Shown here: in pieces, positions 1-7,461 of the stretch | How positions within the stretch are numbered: position 1 is the stretch's first letter | How the letters are laid out: every line of letters begins with the position of its first letter | Assembly: GCA_028825055.1 (NCBI GenBank) | Contig: JAPKAW010000006.1 | Location: forward strand, 1-23,707 | DNA from: Flavobacteriales bacterium | GTDB taxonomy: Bacteria > Bacteroidota > Bacteroidia > Flavobacteriales_D > Sanyastnellaceae | DNA length: 23,707 nucleotides | Direction: 5' to 3' | Notes under the pieces: generated by a model | The model's input: the letters and a program-made list of their open reading frames with translations, nothing else | Told to the model about the DNA's origin: nothing | Database searches by the model: none | Made by a program: the position numbers and the translations under genes

Positions 1-2
1 GA

Positions 3-257
3 ACGAGTCGCCCTTACCCCAACCCTTTCACGGACCAACTTTGGATTCCAGGTCTCGAGGGCGCCACTTTGCCCACAACAGTGCGCATCGTCAATTCCTT
101 CGGACAAGTCGTTGAATATTTGATCATTCCAACTGCCGGAGCAACCTGGAATGCGGAGGGGCGGCCCGACGGTATCTATTTTATTCAACCCATTACGACC
201 ACTGCCTTGCCAGCAGCCACAGCCGTCAGCCGTGTGATTAAAACTTCGTCGCTGTAA
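3..257 (+). CDS. C-terminal end of a T9SS-exported protein (partial)
   Basis: The open frame enters from the left edge of the window and ends at a TAA at 255-257, so only about 84 residues are visible. It contains the SRPYPNPF motif near the start, then a short beta-rich domain with a VRIVNSFGQVV strand and a DGIYFIQ turn, and ends shortly after SRVIKTSSL. This is the layout of the type A C-terminal sorting domain that directs proteins through the Bacteroidota type IX secretion system and is removed at the cell surface. What the rest of the protein does cannot be told from here. The TTG at 69 is an internal codon and not the start. Confidence 0.8.
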   Translation, partial: TSRPYPNPFTDQLWIPGLEGATLPTTVRIVNSFGQVVEYLIIPTAGATWNAEGRPDGIYFIQPITTTALPAATAVSRVIKTSSL

Positions 258-321
258 ATCCACTGAAGAAAAAAGGTAAAAGCAGCAGGATTTGACACCG
301 TCACCTGCTACAAATAATGCT

Positions 322-329
322 TAACTTTA
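322..329 (+). promoter_or_regulatory. possible -7 promoter box for the GH16 gene
   Basis: TAACTTTA matches the Bacteroidota -7 consensus TAnnTTTG at all but the last base and lies 52 nt before the GH16 start codon. No TTG sits at the usual spacing upstream (the nearest, at 292-294, is several bases too far), so this is a weak call. Confidence 0.3.
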
Positions 330-338
330 GGAAACAGA

Positions 339-361
339 TCGAGTCAATCGATTCGACTCGA
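339..361 (+). promoter_or_regulatory. inverted repeat in the 5' leader of the GH16 gene
   Basis: TCGAGTC (339-345) pairs with GACTCGA (355-361) across a 9-nt loop whose ends can also pair (AA/TT). It lies 20 nt before the ATG at 382. If transcription starts just after the possible -7 box at 322-329, the hairpin would be at the extreme 5' end of the mRNA. It could stabilise the message or be a protein-binding site. The pairing is seen directly; the role is inference. Confidence 0.35.
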
Positions 362-381
362 ATGCGCAATCCATTGAACGA

Positions 382-1884
382 ATGAAAGTTTTATTGAGTG
401 GTGTGTTGAGCTTGGTATTGATTACGTCGGGAATCGCGCAGTCCACATGTGGATGGAATCCCGATGTCGATGCCGACTACCAAATTTCCATCATGGACGT
501 TCTGGGGATCTTGGGGGTATTTGGTCAAGTGGACAGCGATCAGGATGGGATTTGGGACGATAGCGATTTGTGTATTGATCTCACCGCGTGCAATTACGTG
601 AACGACCCCTCTGAAGCCTGCCTCTATGAGGATGCCGCGGGCGTGTGCGGAGGAAGCGGCGTTTTTCCCTCACTGCTTGTAGGATCGTGGGCGATGAGCA
701 TCGCAGCGGGCGCGGTGGAGGTGGGACCTGCGGCGGGCAGCAACGAATGGTATTCCAGCGACCCGGGAGGGCTGCAGTCAGCTCAGTACGATGACGTCTA
801 TACGTTCGAAGCGGACGGCTCCTTGACCACGAACTACAACGGCAGCGTCATTGATGCCTTTCAAAACTACTCTGAACAGACCTACAGCTGCTCTTCGGCC
901 GAATTGAACTTCACTCCTGGTAGCGACAACAACGGGACCGGCAGCTTTGAATTGACCCCAGGTACGGGCGCTTGCTCCTGCCCTTTTATCGGTACGACAG
1001 ATGGCGGATTGGTCTATGACATCGTGAGCCTCACGGACAACACGTTGATTCTCCAGACACAGGGAGACGATGTCAACTGCAATCCAGCTGAGCTGTATTT
1101 CACGTATGTCCTGACACGGATTGACGCTGGCAATGACGATGAAACGGGAGGAGGCTATCCCGCGGCGGACTCCTATCCTGGGATGACGCTGGTGTGGTCG
1201 GATGAATTTGACGGCAACACCATCAATTCCTCCAATTGGACACATGAACTGGGGGCTTCCGGCTGGGGCAACAACGAATGGCAGAATTACACCAACTCGA
1301 CTTCCAACAGTTCCGTGGCCGATGGATTCCTCACCATCACGGCGCGCCAAGAAGGATCGAGCTACACCTCGGCCCGCATGAAGTCAGAAGATTTGCAGGA
1401 GTTCCAGTACGGCCGCATCGACGTGCGCGCCAAACTTCCGGAAGGACAGGGTATCTGGCCAGCTATTTGGATGCTCGGGGGCAACTTCTCAGAATCGGGA
1501 TGGCCTTCGTGTGGCGAGATTGACATCATGGAATTGATCGGCAACCTTCCCTCCACTACCCACGGCACCGGCCACTGGGGAAGCAGCTTCAACGCACACC
1601 AATACACTGGCAACAGCGTCACCCTGCCGGGCGGCGAGCAATTTAGCGATGCGTTTCACCTGTTTTCCGTGGAATGGGAGGCCAATCAAATCAGTTGGCT
1701 TATGGATGATGTGGAGTTCTTCTCCATCAACAGCTCCCAAATGAATGGACAACCGTATCCGTTCAACCAGCCGTTCTTTTTCATCTTCAACGTCGCCGTC
1801 GGCGGAAACTGGCCGGGTTACCCCGATGCCTCCACCTCATTTCCTCAAGAAATGACCATCGACTGCATTCGGGTGTTTCAGTAA
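382..1884 (+). CDS. secreted GH16 beta-glucanase (laminarinase-like)
   Basis: Likely an extracellular endo-beta-1,3(4)-glucanase. The 500-residue product begins with a signal peptide (MKVLLSGVLSLVLITSGIAQ). Residues about 24-62 form a dockerin-like calcium-binding segment (NPDVDADYQISIMDVLGILG and DSDQDGIWDD). A degenerate cysteine repeat (TACNYVNDPSEACLY) follows, then a lipocalin-like beta module at about 95-250. The GH16 domain starts near residue 266 with VWSDEFDG and carries the catalytic motif GEIDIMELIG with nucleophile E379, D381 and acid/base E384. A characteristic WPAIWMLG lies upstream of it. The protein ends with the last GH16 strand (IDCIRVFQ) and has no YPNP-type sorting domain, unlike several neighbours. 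Exact substrate (laminarin, lichenan, agar or porphyran) cannot be fixed from sequence, but laminarinase is the most usual match for this architecture. ATG at 382 is chosen because it directly precedes the signal peptide. Confidence 0.93.
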   Translation: MKVLLSGVLSLVLITSGIAQSTCGWNPDVDADYQISIMDVLGILGVFGQVDSDQDGIWDDSDLCIDLTACNYVNDPSEACLYEDAAGVCGGSGVFPSLLVGSWAMSIAAGAVEVGPAAGSNEWYSSDPGGLQSAQYDDVYTFEADGSLTTNYNGSVIDAFQNYSEQTYSCSSAELNFTPGSDNNGTGSFELTPGTGACSCPFIGTTDGGLVYDIVSLTDNTLILQTQGDDVNCNPAELYFTYVLTRIDAGNDDETGGGYPAADSYPGMTLVWSDEFDGNTINSSNWTHELGASGWGNNEWQNYTNSTSNSSVADGFLTITARQEGSSYTSARMKSEDLQEFQYGRIDVRAKLPEGQGIWPAIWMLGGNFSESGWPSCGEIDIMELIGNLPSTTHGTGHWGSSFNAHQYTGNSVTLPGGEQFSDAFHLFSVEWEANQISWLMDDVEFFSINSSQMNGQPYPFNQPFFFIFNVAVGGNWPGYPDASTSFPQEMTIDCIRVFQ

Positions 1885-1905
1885 GGTGCGATACAGCGAC
1901 GTTGG

Positions 1906-2232
1906 TCAGAACGGCAAAACCATCCGTACCAACCCCACCATCAATGCCGTAAAGGCAACAGAAACTCCGCAAATAGCGACAAACCCAAATGACAACGAAA
2001 GCACCAAACGCAGTCGTTCGCTCTTCAGTTTGTTCAGTTGATAGAGGTGACCTTTTGAGAGATTGTACCACATCGTTTTGAGTTTTTTGGTCGCTGCTTT
2101 GGAAGATCGTTTCAGAAACTCTTTTCTCCAATGAATTCGGCGTTCAATGCGTTCGTTTAGATGGTCGATGTCATTGGAATATGCCATCAACAACACTTTA
2201 GAAATGAAAGGGGTAACGGTTAGTTTACTCAT
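1906..2232 (-). CDS. small hypothetical membrane protein
   Basis: I do not recognise the family. The 108-residue product has a basic, probably helical and cytoplasmic N-terminal part with many Lys/Arg (ERIERRIHWRKEFLKRSS). A long hydrophobic stretch from about residue 75 to 107 could form one long or two short membrane helices (LVLSLSFGFVAICGVSVAFT and the following TALMVGLVRMVLPF). The start is an ATG at 2230-2232, and the gene ends 21 bp from the convergent GH16 gene. An overlapping minus-strand frame (1787-2131) runs into GH16 and looks like a shadow. The charged-then-hydrophobic layout supports a real small membrane protein, but no function can be given. Confidence 0.55.
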   Translation of the reverse strand: MSKLTVTPFISKVLLMAYSNDIDHLNERIERRIHWRKEFLKRSSKAATKKLKTMWYNLSKGHLYQLNKLKSERLRLVLSLSFGFVAICGVSVAFTALMVGLVRMVLPF

Positions 2233-2655
2233 ACCTTATTTTACGTATTTCACCTCAAAAAGTTGCATTTTTTGAGTAAAAAAAGGCCTGTTTTACAGGG
2301 GCTAATAAGCATCCAAACACATCGCAATCTGAGCTTTAATTGGTCCATATTTCTGGATCTTGCATCCGTTAAAAAAACTGATTCAATTACTCTATTCCAA
2401 ACAAAAACAATACAACTGTCATGAAGCGCACCATCCCCATTGTGGTCAAACCACTCTTACGGCGACTGGGCGTGGGTCGACACCAGCAAAAGCAGAGCCT
2501 CAAAACACGTTGTAAGCCAAGAGAAGTACATGGTTAAAACGCACGAAACTGACTGAAGAAAAGCTACTGACTTTTCTCAACCTGCTCTGTAGCACCGCAA
2601 ATAGAACACGAGTAAAATGGCTGTGCTATGCTTTCTGTAGACGAAGCAAAAATCC
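2233..2655. other. intergenic region without a convincing gene
   Basis: 423 bp between the SulP stop and the 108-residue protein. A plus-strand frame of 38 codons starts at an ATG at 2421 and ends at 2537. It has no recognisable similarity and no clear ribosome-binding site, so it is not called. A terminator-like hairpin lies at 2278-2304. The string GTTGTAAGCC near 2510-2519 is the complement of the core of the dispersed repeat found at 19210 and 23650. Confidence 0.5.
2278..2304 (-). terminator. probable rho-independent terminator
   Basis: Read on the minus strand, CCTGT-AAA-ACAGG forms a short stem-loop followed by CC and seven T residues. It lies about 350 nt past the SulP stop and about 45 nt before the 108-residue gene. 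It could therefore end SulP transcripts before the next gene. The stem is only 5 bp, so confidence is moderate. Confidence 0.45.
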
Positions 2656-4845
2656 TTACTTCCTCAAAATCTCCCGCAACTGCGTTGAAAATGAAATCAA
2701 CCGATCATACTCCTTCAAATCCGCCAGCTTGAACTGATCATTGAAAATAAGGAGCGCATTACCATTGCTTTCCAAGTGGTGGAATTGGCTTCTTTGAATC
2801 AGGCTTTTGAATTCATCGGTCATGAATTGCTCAAAAGCGTCCCTATTCTCCACTTTCACCACGAAATCGGGGGAAAGGTCCGGATACATCACATAATCAA
2901 TATCGCGGTGCGCCGGGATCGGAACAAATCGATCAAAAAGCCCCTTTTTCTCGATGATGAACTTGGGAATTTCATAAGGGACAATAATGCAACCCAACGT
3001 GATTTTGTACGCTTCCGATGCCATGTACGCTCCCTCGTCAAAACGCACATCATAAAACTCCCATTTGATCTCGTTCTGTTTGCCCGATATGCGGTCTGTC
3101 ATGACCTCTAGCGGACGGGATTTGAAGAAGTAGAATGACTCGTAAAATGCTAGATTGCCCTCAGGCTCAGCCTCGAAATCCCAGCCATGAGATTTGGCCA
3201 TTTCCTCTAGCCTCATTTCTCGTGCCGTCAAACGGTGTGCCGAAGAGGTAAGAACCTTGAGTCCCTGCTTGTGACTGGTCGACGAGATGTGCTTTTCCAA
3301 TCCCGAGATTGCTACCGTTCCGCCCCCTGCATTGTGGATACTTTGAAACACGTGCAGATTTTCCTGAATCGAAAGATCCACCAAACGCGCTTCAGCCAAA
3401 TCAATGCGCACCTTGGCACCCGAGGGAATCATAGCCAACAGCTTATCCAAGGCGATAGCGGACAAAAAGTTTGCGATTCCTTTGACCTTCAAGTCGTACG
3501 ATCCGTCCTTCAAAGCAGATAGCTTCGATCCCGAGAAGAAGATCATTCGGAAGAAAACCACCGGGCTCACTTTAGCCAACAGGAAGTGGGTCGCCAATGC
3601 CAGGAACAAACCTCCCATAATCCCCCACAAAAGCCCTGCAGTCAATGTGATGGCTATCGTTCCGACAAAGAAAACAAGCTGCTCCACTCCTTTGGCATAC
3701 ATCGCTCGAAACACTTTGGGCGAAGCCAGTTTATAGCCCGTAAAAACCAATAAGATCGCCAAAGCACACAGCGGAACCATTTGAATAACAGGAGTCGCTA
3801 AGAAGACGAAAATCAGCAAGAAAATCCCGTGGTAAAGGTTCGACCATTTGGTCTTGGCATTGTTGTGGACGTTGACCGAACTCCGGACGATCACTGTAAT
3901 AATTGGCAGACCTCCCAGCGCTCCAGAAACCATGGTGCTCAAGCCGATCCCAATCAGATCTTTGTTCAGGTCTGTTCGGCGCTTGTAGGGGTCTAGTTTG
4001 TCCACAGCTTTACTACTCGCTAAGGATTCAATACTTGCAATCAACGTGATCATGGTCACGGCTCCCCAAAAAGGAACGGTATTCACCTTGGAAAAGTCGG
4101 GATATATGATGGCATCCCAAATGTTGTCCGGAATGCTGACCAAAAGGCTCGGACCAACTTCATAGGCTTTTCCAAAGAAATCAAGGCTATGCGTCTCCGA
4201 AAATCCGAAGTAAAAGACAAATGGCAAGGACACCAAAAGCACCCACATGGGAGCAGGAAGAAAGTGAAAAAACTTGTAACTGATTTGCGAATGCCAAATG
4301 AGAAAAATGAGACCCGCTGCGGAAATCATCAACACAAAAGGGTTGGACTGATCGAAGTGAACAAACGCGTCAATCAAAGATTGGATCACGCCATCTGATT
4401 CAATACCCGTTCCCAGGGCATAGTGGATTTGCTTCGCCAGAATGATCACTCCAATAGCCGCGAGAATTCCATGGATTACACTGGAATGAAAAACATCTGC
4501 AAGACGCCCCAACTTCAACAAGCCCAAGACCACTTGAAGTGCTCCGCTAACGACGATCGCAGCGAGCACAAAATTGATGTGGCCCAATGATACAATTGCT
4601 GCAAGAATGACCGCAATCAGGCCTGCTGCTGGACCGTTGATGGCCAGGAAGCTTCCTCTAAAAAAGGTCGTAACCACCCCTCCAATGATGGCCGATATGA
4701 TTCCCGCAATAGGTTCAACGTCAGACGCTACGGCAATGCCTAGAGCCAAAGGAAGTGCTACGAGTGAAACGCTCAAAGCCGCTAAAAGATCACTTTGCCA
4801 GTTTTCTCGCAATCCGGAAAAACCGGTCTTAGGAATAATTGCCAT
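2656..4845 (-). CDS. SulP-family anion transporter with STAS domain and C-terminal extension
   Basis: Inner-membrane transporter of the SulP (SLC26-like) family, which moves sulfate, bicarbonate or similar anions, often with Na+ or H+. Residues about 10-410 carry the membrane core, beginning NWQSDLLAALSVSLVALPLA and including FLAINGPAAGLIAV and SGALGGLPIITVIVRSSVNV, typical of the family. A degenerate STAS-like domain follows at about 445-535. About 190 further residues (roughly 540-729) form an extension that ordinary SulP proteins lack. The frame stays open up to a TTG at 4896, but ATG at 4845 is preferred because it gives the usual short N-terminus (MAIIPKTGFSG). The substrate is not determined; no carbonic anhydrase or sulfur-assimilation gene is adjacent. 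Confidence 0.9.
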   Translation of the reverse strand: MAIIPKTGFSGLRENWQSDLLAALSVSLVALPLALGIAVASDVEPIAGIISAIIGGVVTTFFRGSFLAINGPAAGLIAVILAAIVSLGHINFVLAAIVVSGALQVVLGLLKLGRLADVFHSSVIHGILAAIGVIILAKQIHYALGTGIESDGVIQSLIDAFVHFDQSNPFVLMISAAGLIFLIWHSQISYKFFHFLPAPMWVLLVSLPFVFYFGFSETHSLDFFGKAYEVGPSLLVSIPDNIWDAIIYPDFSKVNTVPFWGAVTMITLIASIESLASSKAVDKLDPYKRRTDLNKDLIGIGLSTMVSGALGGLPIITVIVRSSVNVHNNAKTKWSNLYHGIFLLIFVFLATPVIQMVPLCALAILLVFTGYKLASPKVFRAMYAKGVEQLVFFVGTIAITLTAGLLWGIMGGLFLALATHFLLAKVSPVVFFRMIFFSGSKLSALKDGSYDLKVKGIANFLSAIALDKLLAMIPSGAKVRIDLAEARLVDLSIQENLHVFQSIHNAGGGTVAISGLEKHISSTSHKQGLKVLTSSAHRLTAREMRLEEMAKSHGWDFEAEPEGNLAFYESFYFFKSRPLEVMTDRISGKQNEIKWEFYDVRFDEGAYMASEAYKITLGCIIVPYEIPKFIIEKKGLFDRFVPIPAHRDIDYVMYPDLSPDFVVKVENRDAFEQFMTDEFKSLIQRSQFHHLESNGNALLIFNDQFKLADLKEYDRLISFSTQLREILRK

Positions 4846-4995
4846 TGTTGCAAAATAAACCACAGAACAGCAAGCAGCAAAATGATTGAGCCGCAATCAT
4901 CATGAAAACTGCTTGGAGAGTACAGGAAGATTTCAAATCACCTATCCTACTGGGCACAACTTGGAACGTCCTGAAGCCGACCCAACCATTCATAT

Positions 4996-7233
4996 CTAGT
5001 ATGACCAGGCCATTTTAACAAAGAACCGAGACTGCTCGATGGGTCCATAGATACGCGAGGCATCGAAATCCTCACTGAACGGAGAGTCTGGAGCAATAAT
5101 CGGACGTGCTTGTGTTGTGTTGGTCAAATTTTTCACACCAACCGTGAGTGTATTCATCATTCCCGAGCGCTTTATGTTTTTCGGAGCCCACGATTTGATT
5201 AGGCTCAGATGAACGAGCTGAAAAGGGTCGCTGTTATCCGGTTCCGCATCGCTGTAGTAAGGCAAGCGCATGACTCCTACATGTTGGGCGGACATGTTTA
5301 CCCCCCAATCCCTCCACCGGTAACCCAACCCGAGGTTTGCTGTTAAGTTGGGTGCGAACTCAATATCCTCTGCCATTTGCCATTCGTCTATGGACCAAGG
5401 AGAATCGGATTGCTCGAGCAATTGGGAGCGCAGCAGCGTTGCCCCTGCTGTGCATGACCAACCGTGAAACCCGCTAAAAACAACATCCATACCCACTCCT
5501 CTATTCCAACCTACCCCATCGATATTGCGATACACAATGGCATTGGGAAGGCTGTCGAAGTCGGCATAAATCCGATCGGTAAAGACGGTTGTAAAGGCAT
5601 GGGCAGAGACCGTGGCGCTATACGTGTCGTCGCCGCTACTCCAAGCAGCACTGAGGTTTGTATTCCAACTGGACTCGGGACGCAGTCCTTGTGCGGGCTG
5701 CAGCACAGCACGCGAACCATCGAGTGCGGCATGTTCTTCGGTAAACAAATGCACGCGGCGGTATCCTCGACCGGCATTGAGTCGAAAATCAAGCGTATTC
5801 GACGGAGACCACTTGAAGTTGATCCGCGGTGCAATGATGACACCGGCATTGGAGGGCTTCTCAATCCTCAGGCCATGAATCCAACTAAACCTTTTGGAAC
5901 CTCCGTCACGTTCATCGGAAGACCCGGTGTGTTCGATATACAGCGCTGGAACCAACACATTCATATCAGAATCAGCAGGTGTTTCGTCTTGATAATTATC
6001 CCACAGTATACTCATACCCGCAGTGATGCGACGGTTTTCCTTCCAACTCCAGCCACTGTGAAATGCTTCCGCATTGGCTGTGAATTCTCGGGCATTGAAT
6101 GTAGTTAGGCCATAGTCAGACTGTTGTCCATGGAATGAACCTCCCCCTTGAAAAGTCATCCCTGTACCACCACGAGGAGAGCCGCCTATGAGGTATTCGC
6201 CGCGCAAAAGATCGATGCGTTCGCCATAACGATTGGAAGTGCCACGGTCTTCTTCTATAAATGCCATTGCTCCACCAAAGCGTTTTTCTGCAAAACCCCG
6301 CAAAGTGGAACGCCAATACCTTTTTTCAGTGCTGCGTTGATGTCTCAGGGTACCAACAAGTCGCTCTATTGTGGGAGCATCTGTCATACCATCCCCGTTA
6401 TCATCAATGCGATTTACAAACCGATGCGCATCCAACCCCAATTGCCATGGCGCATCATCGCGGCCCCACGTCGCTGACGATGTCGCTGTAAATCGGCCAT
6501 GCGTATCCAAGCCGATGCTACCCGAAGATGTTCCCGATCGCAGCGGTGACAGGACCACATTGATAACCCCTCCCACCGCTTGACTTCCAAAGCGAGCGCT
6601 AGCGGGACCTTGAATAACTTCAATTTGCTGGATCATACTCAACGGAATTCCATCGAGCGCATAGGCCGAGGCCAACCCTCCTAGAAGAGGGACTCCGTCA
6701 ATAAGAACAAGCGTATAAACCCCCTCTAGTCCATTGATGTGAATGTCATTTGTACCGCAAATTCCGCAAGCGATTGTTTCACGAATACCGTTGCTAAAAT
6801 CAAGCGCTTCTGTTGCATCATCTGCAGGAATCTCCCGCAGAGACTTTCCTGAGAGGACCTGCGTTCGTATTGGGCTCTCTTTCAATTGCATTGCAGAAAG
6901 ACTTCCCACTATTGTTGCACCGCCCAGTAGGTAGGTGCTTTCTTCAAGGACAACCGAATGGGATTCGCCTTGAATACACGTCAGAAAACCCTCCCAAGTT
7001 GCGAAGCCCAATGCATGAACTTTGACCTGTCTGGGAGTTTGCCTATCCGTGTCTCCAAAACCACCCTTCCACAGACCACTGATATCTGAAGCCCCTATGG
7101 CCTCACCCTCAACCACCAATGTTGCGTTCGGAACGACGCCTTCATTACTGCTCACAATAATCTCGCATTGGGCCCCTGCCGAGACTGGAATAAGCATGCA
7201 CAAAAACAATTGAATCCGCATCAACACCTTCAT
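4996..7233 (-). CDS. TonB-dependent outer-membrane receptor
   Basis: Outer-membrane active-transport receptor driven by TonB-ExbBD. The 745-residue product has a signal peptide (MKVLMRIQLFLCMLIPVSAGAQ). A carboxypeptidase-regulatory-like beta domain follows at about 25-100. The plug domain at about 120-230 contains EIPADDATEALDFSNGI, a C156-G-I-C159-G-T-N motif, VYTLVLIDGVPLLGG and the classic QIEVIQGPASARFGSQAVGG. The remaining residues form the 22-strand barrel, ending in an aromatic-rich last strand (SRFFVKMAWSY). The overall pattern resembles the siderophore/metal (CirA-like) type rather than SusC, and no SusD is next to it. An ATG at 7311 would add 26 residues before the signal peptide; ATG at 7233 is preferred. 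It is transcribed divergently from the FAS1 gene with a shared palindrome between them. The ligand is unknown; iron or another metal chelate is a reasonable inference. Confidence 0.92.
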   Translation of the reverse strand: MKVLMRIQLFLCMLIPVSAGAQCEIIVSSNEGVVPNATLVVEGEAIGASDISGLWKGGFGDTDRQTPRQVKVHALGFATWEGFLTCIQGESHSVVLEESTYLLGGATIVGSLSAMQLKESPIRTQVLSGKSLREIPADDATEALDFSNGIRETIACGICGTNDIHINGLEGVYTLVLIDGVPLLGGLASAYALDGIPLSMIQQIEVIQGPASARFGSQAVGGVINVVLSPLRSGTSSGSIGLDTHGRFTATSSATWGRDDAPWQLGLDAHRFVNRIDDNGDGMTDAPTIERLVGTLRHQRSTEKRYWRSTLRGFAEKRFGGAMAFIEEDRGTSNRYGERIDLLRGEYLIGGSPRGGTGMTFQGGGSFHGQQSDYGLTTFNAREFTANAEAFHSGWSWKENRRITAGMSILWDNYQDETPADSDMNVLVPALYIEHTGSSDERDGGSKRFSWIHGLRIEKPSNAGVIIAPRINFKWSPSNTLDFRLNAGRGYRRVHLFTEEHAALDGSRAVLQPAQGLRPESSWNTNLSAAWSSGDDTYSATVSAHAFTTVFTDRIYADFDSLPNAIVYRNIDGVGWNRGVGMDVVFSGFHGWSCTAGATLLRSQLLEQSDSPWSIDEWQMAEDIEFAPNLTANLGLGYRWRDWGVNMSAQHVGVMRLPYYSDAEPDNSDPFQLVHLSLIKSWAPKNIKRSGMMNTLTVGVKNLTNTTQARPIIAPDSPFSEDFDASRIYGPIEQSRFFVKMAWSY

Positions 7234-7328
7234 GACCCTCGCTTTTTGATCAGAAAAACGCACGTCTTTTAATGATGCAAAATGGTTGATGTCTCCTCGC
7301 CGCTCGTTCATAAGATTATTTTTTTTTG

Positions 7329-7336
7329 CAAATGTA
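7329..7336 (-). promoter_or_regulatory. -7 promoter box of the TonB receptor gene
   Basis: On the minus strand this reads TACATTTG, an exact match to the Bacteroidota -7 consensus TAnnTTTG. It lies 18 nt upstream of the ATG at 7311 and 96 nt upstream of the preferred ATG at 7233. No clear TTG -33 box is present. Its place is taken by the TTT of the palindrome arm at 7344-7359. Confidence 0.55.
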
Positions 7337-7343
7337 TACTATT

Positions 7344-7359
7344 TTTAGCCAGGGCTAAA
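7344..7359. promoter_or_regulatory. palindromic operator shared by two divergent promoters
   Basis: TTTAGCC-AG-GGCTAAA is a 16-bp inverted repeat with perfect 7-bp arms. It is separated by 7 bp from the minus-strand -7 box (7329-7336) and by 8 bp from the plus-strand -7 box (7368-7375). It therefore sits where a regulator would block both core promoters at once. The TTTAG...CTAAA form resembles operators of DtxR/MntR-type iron or manganese repressors, which would suit a TonB receptor. That assignment is inference, as no regulator gene is in the window. Confidence 0.6.
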
Positions 7360-7367
7360 TATTGCTG

Positions 7368-7375
7368 TAACTTTG
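7368..7375 (+). promoter_or_regulatory. -7 promoter box of the cupredoxin/FAS1 gene
   Basis: TAACTTTG matches TAnnTTTG exactly and would give a leader of about 80 nt before the ATG at 7462. As on the other strand, the -33 position falls on the palindrome arm rather than on a clear TTG. Confidence 0.55.
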
Positions 7376-7461
7376 AGTTCTCCAAATCCAGTTGCAAAAA
7401 AATCCTGAAATATTGTCACGTTCGAATTAGTCCGTGAGTATCTAAGACAAACTAAAGATCT

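Noticed and set aside
778..1350. 190-codon minus-strand frame antisense to GH16
   Set aside because: Shadow of the strongly supported GH16 gene; rich in Arg/Val from complementing its codon pattern.
2421..2537. 38-codon basic peptide frame (MKRTIPIVVKPLLRRLGVG)
   Set aside because: No family, no ribosome-binding site, and length compatible with chance.
5464..6108. 214-codon plus-strand frame antisense to the TonB receptor
   Set aside because: It lies wholly inside the receptor gene, has no recognisable domain and has the irregular composition of an antisense shadow.
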